Below, in pieces: positions 56,604-64,000 of a stretch of DNA of 64,000 nt. This stretch comes from Ottelia alismoides. Taxonomy: Eukaryota > Streptophyta > Magnoliopsida > Alismatales > Hydrocharitaceae. Numbering within the stretch: position 1 is the first letter of the stretch; every line of letters starts with the position of its first letter. The DNA lies in assembly GCA_037367405.1 (NCBI GenBank), contig JAZKJV010000299.1, positions 372,001 through 436,000 of the forward strand, in the 5' to 3' direction. The notes below the pieces were generated by a model, which was not told the DNA's origin, ran no database searches, and saw only the letters and a program-made list of their open reading frames with translations. A program made the position numbers and the translations under genes.

Positions 56604-58620
56604 ATTAGGTAGGTGGTTTCTGATACGATCCATAAACCTTAGACGACATGGGCACTTTAGGGTTTTTGAAATTTTCGTCGCATTTTGTTCACGCAGCCCT
56701 ATTTTGTGTGACTTTTTTGCCCGGTTTAAATTGTTTAAACTTGAAATTATCATTGTATTATGTTCTTAATTAAATAAGTAAATCAAGGGACTTGAGTTTG
56801 CATGATTTGGAATCTGATTGCTCAAGTTATGATTGTTTTATGGAACATGTATCCATTGTTTCGGGAAGACGAATTATGACATGTTTAAAGAGTTAACCAC
56901 AATTTTGATTCACCTTGAAATGCGTTGAAGTCACTTGAGTTATATTTTATATCAAATTAGCAAACTATAGAAACCTATTCTGCGTGGTTTGGATTTAAAT
57001 TTATTGAGATATGCTAATTTTAGTATGTGAGGGTCACACTGAAAATTACTTTCCTAATCAAGAACATTGTGGTTGAATCAATTAGGGAAATTAGTGGTTA
57101 ATTTTAAGAGGTAAGTATTGGTTAATATTTGTGAAATATTTTATGATACTTATTTCCTTAAATGATATTTCCATATCCAAATATGATAAGATAATTGATC
57201 TTGATCACAAATTGGTTACAACAATTCCAACAAACAAAGTTGCTTGAATATGATAGGGAATTTGTTTAGCAAATTTCCTTATAATATTAATCAAAATACT
57301 TTTGATAAATAATATATGGTATAACTTCAATTGAAAGATCGATTATCATCTCAAATAAAAAATGATCAAATCGTATTATCCTGACCTGAGGCAAATATGG
57401 TGTCTAGTGATGGAGCGTTGGGGCAGCAGGTTGCTCCCATTGGTACTGGCCATAGCAACAAGTAAGGAAGGGTTAATTCTTGAAGCGATTACAATGTATT
57501 TTTCTAATTATTAAAAATCAAATAATATATATTTGGGATAATATGCCATCAAAAAAATGTTTTGGATAATACCATATTTAAAGTAACAATAAAAGAATAT
57601 TTGTTGGATGCTAATTGGATCATTGATTTAATATGATTAGATTAATTGGAATCCAATTAAAATTAAAATACTCTATTATGAATAGAGTTGTAATTTCCAT
57701 TTGACGAATTAATTATGTGAATGTGATTCATAATAATTATTAGAATTTGAACATGATATGTAGGATAACATAAGTGACATCCATGGTCTTCGGTCAAGGC
57801 GAAGGATTCCGTTGTTAGGGATTGTATGTCAGAGACGCCTTTCCGAAGTGACAAGTCCTGCATACAAGCGTATCTGGATCGAGCTCTTTGCTTCTCGAAA
57901 GAGTAAGGCCGTATGCGTAGTGACCCCAATATCGGGTCCTCATATTATTGGGGAGATGTTTGATTGCACATAGTGAGTTCTAATCCCGTTGACGGTTGGT
58001 TCAATTAACGATGGGTCAACATCACCTTAGGGGTGGTGTACTCGGGTGTTAAAGATCAAATTGGGAATTGCAAGTTGGACATGCAAAGTAGAATGAGTTC
58101 TCGCTTCTTTTTATCTGAGTTGCAATTTCTCATATTATTGGGATTTAACAAAGATATGAAAGGAGATCCCAGATCTTGTTTGAGATATAATGATAAGTAT
58201 TCCTCTTACTTAGAAAGTGAATAAGGGAATGAACTTTCAGAGTGGACAAGGCAAGACAACTTTGATATAAACATTCCTAAATCAAAGTAAACTATGTATT
58301 TATGAAAATATCTTATTTCAGGTAATCCTCTGTAAACCCACTCATTATTATACTCAATGATAACCAGTGAATTATCATGGATTGGATCTATGATCAAGAT
58401 GTTGTACTTGTAGTTGGACACATAATGTTTGTGGTTGCAATGTGTAAGTCTCCCCATAATAATGATGAATGGTAATTAAATAGACAATATGACAACAACC
58501 CTAGGGTTTGTACGTCTCTATAGTCTTGCTTTCTCATTGAACGTACTTTGGAAGTGACATGTCTATGATGATCATAATTGTCAAATAATCCTTAAAAAAT
58601 CTGAGAAGATGTTTTGGCAT
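56604..58620 (+). other. leader of C
   Basis: It holds no supported gene. The part at 57600-58200 aligns with the B1/B2 leaders, including TTGCAAGTTGGAC and AGAATGAGTTCTCGCTTC. The intron donor found in B1/B2 is ATAAGT here (58193 onward), so that splice site is lost. Confidence 0.65.
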
Positions 58621-58624
58621 ACAT

Positions 58625-59280
58625 GTGTGCTCTCGACATTTAATCATGAATGGCATGGTTCACTGCATTATGCAGAATGGTGGCTCAATAAGAGACGATG
58701 TACTCAAAATATTTGAGTACCTACCTAAGCCGAAGTCTTTAAGAGTTAAGATGGATGTAGATATGATGAGTGTCACTATTCTATTATCTATACTCTGGTC
58801 ATTCATGAAGCTTCATAATATTTGTATTGTATGAATTAAATGAAACATATATAAAGGTTGAATCACTCTTATATTGAAATCTTTTGAGTTATACGAAAGA
58901 GATTCTTTGTCTTAAGCAATGGTTATTTATAGATAAAGGATGCACAGTGGAAGCATGGGTCTGAGCCAAGCAAGAAGGAAAGTGATGGAGTTGACTGTAC
59001 TTCTGTAATTTCCATATGACATCCGAAGAGTTGGATGAATGCCAATATTGCAATAAGACGATGTGTTGATAGTATGACTATCTAGACTATCTAGGATCCT
59101 TAGAGAAGGACTCAGATAGTGCATCAGAATAATCATCTAAAATAATTGAAATTGACTTGCTTATTAGATAAGATCAAAGTCTAATAGTTGTATCTCATTC
59201 TTCTAATAGCACTTGCAATTGGTTGAATATGTTTTAGAAGCCTGGAAAATTTGATCTCAAGGTTTAATAGTCATCCACTT
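58625..59280 (+). pseudogene. C gag remnant
   Basis: Only a central piece is readable: MQNGGSIRDDVLKIFEYLPK, then KMDVDMMSVTILLSIL, matching B2 gag after its internal stop. The N-terminal part with NYSDW is missing or unreadable, and the knuckle is not visible. Confidence 0.65.
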
Positions 59281-60470
59281 AGATATTGATGCAATTATTG
59301 CAACAATCTCTATTGGATAGACAGACTTCATAATTTCAGTGGGAGAGCCCTTAGTCTTAGAGAATGTCTCTATGACCTAGATATTAGAATATATTCATTG
59401 TTTATTTCTAAATATTTGAAATAAACATGAATTCTGGAATACACCTATCATAAAGAGTTGTGATGGATATATTCAGATAGTAGTCTGACATCAGGAGGGC
59501 TGTGCTAAATAAGAATATTAATGAATGGTTCATTAACTTTTCTAATACTGAAAATAACCCTTAAAAAGATCAATAGGAGGATGAAGATCAATTGACAATG
59601 ATCTGGCATCAAGCTATGGACATATGTTTTGTTGATGAGATCAATAGACAAGTAAGAGATGAAACTTTAGAGTGTCCTAAATTTCAAATCTTACATACAT
59701 GTGAATATTGTATTTGAAGTGGAAAATGTCTAATGCATCCTTCTCTGAGAATGGTGTTAGATGCCAAGGTATTTAAGATCTCATATATTGATGTATGTGG
59801 ATCATCTTTATCATAATAAATATTGATGATATGTGATATCATTCAATGATTATTTATATTATGAGATTTCTTCCATTCACCTTAGATTTGAAACGTTCAA
59901 AGATTTCACAATTTTGGTTTAGAACCAAATTTTGAAGGAGGATGAAAATTAATTTGATCTAATCTATGTAGTTAGTATCTATTAGATGAATTCAAGAGAT
60001 ATGAATATCATTCCTATCTCACTCCTCCTAATACACCTAAACTCAATAGAGTTATATAGAGATGCAATTGGATTATGTGTGACATGATTTGATCAATGAT
60101 GAATCTTAGCATGATTACCTCTTAGTTTCTAGGTATATATATAGTAGAGACTACAATATATATTATTAATATGATTCCATGCAAATCTAAACCCGAACAT
60201 CCTCATAAGCTATGGTTTGGAACCTAGCCTTGTGTTGGATACTTGAGGATTTAGGGTTGCTTGGTCCATAACTTTTTCATGGATGCAAGCAATCTGGAAT
60301 CTAGTACCTGAGAGTGATACTTCATTAGGAAAATAAAGGATGGTATTGGATACCTACTTTATGACCATGACATTCTTAAAAGATTTCATCTCTAAGGATA
60401 TGATTCTTAGAGGATGAGACTCTTGAGAATAAAGATGAAAATGAAGTGAAGGAACTCATTAAATCTTGAG
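59281..60470 (+). pseudogene. C protease to integrase remnant
   Basis: Pieces in B2 order: SDVIVATI-like and SSGRALSLRECLYD-like protease tail (59290-59400), the zinc domain MIWHQAMDICFVDEINRQ with HTCEYC (59595-59720), and scraps of the integrase core. NLESSTXE and DGIGYLLYDHDI-like C-terminal sequence follows at 60290-60370. Many stops. Confidence 0.65.
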
Positions 60471-60599
60471 AAGATAACGAGGCTTATGAAATCAGAAACT
60501 AAAAGGACAATTAAAGATGAAACACTCATACCTCTTCAAACGAGTTTGAAGATGGATTCCATGTGTCAGAGAAATCTGACATTGATTGGACTTCATATG

Positions 60600-61320
60600 A
60601 TGAAGCTTCTGTAGATCATGACATGATGGATGTTAGAAATAAGTCTAAAGTAGACTTCATATACACGTGTTGTATATGAACCCTCGAGATTCACCTATAG
60701 GAGTCAAACCCATTAGGTGTAAATGTATTTTCAAGATAAAGAGGGAACCTGATGAGAAGGTAGAGACCTTCAAAGTACGGTTCGTATCCACAAGATATAC
60801 ATGAAGAGAAGACATCGCTTGCGATGAGACATGTTGTCCAGTGACCATACTTAAACCCATCAGAATATTGCTAACTATAGCTACACAACTTGACTTTTAC
60901 ATCTACAAGATGGGAGTCAATATTGCATTCCTCTATGAATACCTCTCTGAGGATATCATATGAAGTAGCCCCATCGTTTCATAGCTGAGGAAAGCAAAGT
61001 GTGAAAGCTGAAGAAACTCGATCTTTGGGCTCAAATAAGCTTCTCGTAGTTGAAACAACAGATTAGATGAAATTATAAAGGTTATGATTTCAGATAGAAT
61101 CTTGATGAACCATATGAAGTATAGTGGGAGGCCCATTGTGTTCATCATGCTAAATGTAGATGATATCCTAATCACTTGGAATGATATGTGGATGATAATA
61201 AGTGTTTTATAATCTAGATATTCCATACTTTGAGATATGATCTCAAGGATACCTCTTAGATCTTAGTTCTGAAGATGTTCAGAAGCAAAGAGAAGAGGAT
61301 ATTGGGATCGTTATATAAAT
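60600..61320 (+). pseudogene. C reverse transcriptase remnant
   Basis: EPDEKVETFKVRFVSTRYT near 60747, then TLKPIRILLTIATQLD and FLYEYLSEDI. The catalytic motif reads FIMLNVDDILIT at 61141-61175, with the Tyr of YVDD changed to Asn but both Asp kept. Frame changes on both sides. Confidence 0.72.
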
Positions 61321-61994
61321 TGATACACCTTGGACATGTTCCATTCTTGGTAAATCCCAAGGAAGGTTTCCTTCCCTTAAGATATGGTGATGATCTGTCT
61401 AGAGGGATAACACCTCAAAGAGTTAAGGACGTGAATGCAAAAGTTACATGACATAGTCATTACCTATGGAAGCTATGTGTATGCTAGATGTGCATGAAAG
61501 CTAGATGTTTACCATGCAGTGGGAGTAGTAAACTTACTAATCCTACTATGGAGATAAAACACTTGATCGCAGTAATAACAATATCTTCAAAGAAGACAAG
61601 ACTTTAGAGATAGTGATCTCTGAGTCTTATCTTCAAGAACTTAAGACTTTATATATAGTGATCTAAAGAGGTCTTAACTGTGTTTACCTTAGGAGATAGA
61701 GATCTTCAGAATACGGGTATTCTGACAAGGATAATGGAAAATACATACTGGTTGTAATAATTATTGAGTTGTAGGGTCAAGGACACTACAACTAACAAGA
61801 TTGAGTATTGGTTGCATGAGATGCAACATTCGCATTAGATGCGAACACTTTTGCTGGGGGTATGCAAGTACCGTAAAAGGACATGGCATAGTCTCTCAGA
61901 ATTAGAGTGACTGATCAACTTACATAGCTATATTAAATAGCTTATGATTATCACATGAATGTGGATTTAAAGATTAGTCCACTAATGGCTTTTT
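61321..61994 (+). pseudogene. C RNase H remnant
   Basis: Recognisable only by alignment with B2: LKMFRSKEKRILGS-like then KARCLPCSGSSKLT-like segments, and the last bases before the PPT. No intact motif. Confidence 0.5.
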
Positions 61995-62009
61995 GGGCTA
62001 GTGGGAGAT
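61995..62009 (+). other. polypurine tract of C
   Basis: GGGCTAGTGGGAGAT, identical to that of B2, next to the LTR start. Confidence 0.82.
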
Positions 62010-64000
62010 TGTTGGACATGCGAGCCCATGGCGAGCCATTATGCAATAAATATTATTACAAATATCATTCTCTAATCTGAAATGAAGAATAACTATTTTA
62101 CATAATAGGTCCCTTACTACAATTAGTGTTATGTACCATGGCCATCTTAATGAGCATACAAATGTTGATTCAATTATCGAATCATAGAGGCTGCTGTTTG
62201 GATGAATATCTAAAGATTTAGATTGAGGACTCATCGAGCACTGTCAAATGATTATCAAGAGATGATCTCAAGCCTAAGAAGGAGATGGCAATCCTTTCTC
62301 CAAAGGCTGATACCTAACCGACCCCTTGATGCCGGTTCTCTACATAGTAATAGAGATTCAGAGGTGTTAGATAAGTTAGGTCAAAGAGTTGACTTAACGA
62401 GATCGAGATAACCAAAGACCTATCGTACGGTGTCACGATATAGGCACACATTCTCTGATCGGAGACAGATATGTTGCTATATGTATAAGTATGTACATTT
62501 GGCAGACTAATAGGTTGATGACCTAATCAAGGTCTATACACTGGCGCGCTGGTATGCATACAAAGACATATGAATAATACGATTTCTAAAAGGGATCATA
62601 CAAGTTCATTACAGAATCGGAAGACATGAGCTCACACATGAGATATAGGGAAGGATCAAATTTCATGCACGGACATCTCGCTTTGCAAGATTGACTAAAT
62701 TCGCAGTTTTGATATATGCTTTTGGAAATTACATGATCAACACCTAGGTATGATATATGCTTTTGGAAAGCATCTGATCGATACTGACCCATAACGATCA
62801 AATGAGAAATTTAATGATAAAAACCTGAAGGAGACAGTCTAAATGTGATTTGAAGATTTGGGTTTACTCTGGGTCTTCCAGTATGCAGGATGTATATGTA
62901 TTAGGAATACTTGAGGGTGATGTGATCATAAAAGATTGTATAACCATGACGCTTCCATTTCGAGGGAGTGATGAAACAAGACTGGTTTTAGTGACTCCTC
63001 TCAATGGAGAAGTGATATAAGCTTGGTCCAAGTGTTGGACAAAGATCTGAATGTGATTCAGATGCAATGAGAAGATTGGATCTACGGCCTTGATTTAATC
63101 AATCATCTTTGGAAGGTCCACAAGATATGGATTGAGATATGATCTAAATATCCAAATCACTATACGCGGAAAAATACAATCACCATGTCCTTATCTCCAA
63201 GTATCCACAGAGAAAGCACATTATCCTTGAAAGAGTTTAAGGATAATTTCACTGTTGATAAATGTATCCGAGCATTGAGAAGATTGATAATTAAATGTGA
63301 TTTAATTATCATGAATAATATGAATTTGATTCATATTATACGGAGAGTTATCTAAGATAATTAAATGTGATTTAATTACCAAAGATGTGAATAATGTGAA
63401 TGTGATTCATATTATTTGGGCACATGAGAATGGAGATCCAAGATGATTAAATGTGACTTAATTATCATGGATATGAATAATGTGGATAACACTATCCATA
63501 TTAATCATACATATTATAAATGTGATTTATATCATATAAAGAGAGCTATTTGTAAATAACATTTATGATTTAAATGTTCATATCAATTAGATTCACATTG
63601 GATAATTAATTGAAAATGTAATTTACATTTTATTTTGGGTTGTGAATGTGATTCACAAATTTCCAATGCCATGATTGCAATGTTCACAAAATAATTGTGA
63701 ATATTTTTGTTGAAATATTTACAACAAGTGTTGTTGTAAATATTGGAGATTTCCATGGAATGATGTAATATTATGAGATAACAAGGAGATTGCCACCTTC
63801 CATCTTGAGAGTGTGGGTGGCCACCAACTCCTATTTGGGAGAAGGTGGCCGTCCCCCTGCCCTTTATGGAAGGAGGCTAGCCTCCTTCCTATTGGCTCCA
63901 TGCTTTATTGATTTAATTTTGGATGTAATTTATATTGATTATTCAATATATATTTAAATTAAATTAAATTAATTGTTGTTGTGTTTTACAACAAAATCAT
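62010..64000 (+). mobile_element. 3' LTR of C, incomplete at window edge
   Basis: It begins TGTTGGACATGCGAGCCC and follows the 5' LTR for about 2.0 of 2.6 kb. In the first 190 bases I count roughly one difference in ten. Confidence 0.88.

Larger units (their letters stand above)
53999..64000 (+). mobile_element. copia element C (3' LTR cut by window end)
   Basis: A 2.6-kb 5' LTR, a 5.4-kb interior and at least 2.0 kb of 3' LTR. LTR start, PBS position, leader block and PPT all match B1/B2, so it is the same lineage. Coding parts are far more decayed than in B2. The left flanking five bases are TAGTT (53994-53998); the matching right TSD lies outside the window. Confidence 0.88.

Overview
This window looks like nuclear DNA of a flowering plant. 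It is AT-rich, has no dense coding and no intact host gene, and consists almost wholly of decayed LTR retrotransposons nested in one another, plus DNA transposons and scraps of host genes. The host scraps are plant-type: a THADA/Trm732-like gene with spliceosomal introns, and a chalcone-synthase-like (type III polyketide synthase) fragment. I cannot name the species. Every protein-coding region I recognise carries stops or frameshifts, so I see no gene likely to make a full-length product.

Layout, left to right. 1-~4882: minus-strand Ty1/copia element A, entering from the left edge (RNase H, RT, integrase, protease, gag, a GC-rich minisatellite leader, PBS, short 5' LTR). 5055-~7722: remnant of a THADA-like gene (three exons, several frameshifts); its first intron holds a non-autonomous hAT element at 5757-6634 with a perfect 8-bp target-site duplication. 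~7723-24306: plus-strand copia element B1, 5'-truncated, split inside the gag zinc knuckle by a complete copia element B2 of the same family (9550-20279, two ~2.5-kb LTRs, TSD GTAAT/GTAAC). 24307-~25918: unassigned pyrimidine-rich DNA.

~25919-~50300: plus-strand Athila-like Ty3/gypsy element G1 (long LTR, tRNA-Asp-type PBS, gag, protease, then partial RT). G1 is interrupted between protease and RT by G2 (34566-49211, minus strand, 5-bp TSD GACAC), a large gypsy element with 3.5-4.3-kb LTRs and protease but no RT or integrase. G2's protease is itself interrupted by a Mutator-like Pack-MULE (41791-43251, ~150-bp TIRs, 9-bp TSD AAGTAAAAT) that carries the chalcone-synthase-like fragment and at least one fragment of another host gene. 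The nesting is therefore gene scraps in Pack-MULE in G2 in G1.

50739-51911: three small foldback MITEs. ~52880-53998: probable minus-strand LTR fragment of a third gypsy element. 53999-64000: copia element C, same lineage as B1/B2, with a 5' LTR, badly decayed interior and a 3' LTR cut by the window edge.

The parts do not cooperate as a pathway. They record a series of insertions. The observations most worth following are the multi-gene Pack-MULE, the non-autonomous gypsy element with repeated hairpin/polypurine units and GC islands in its LTRs, the apparent intron just upstream of gag in the copia B family, and a promoter-exon-splice-donor layout shared by three different gypsy LTRs.
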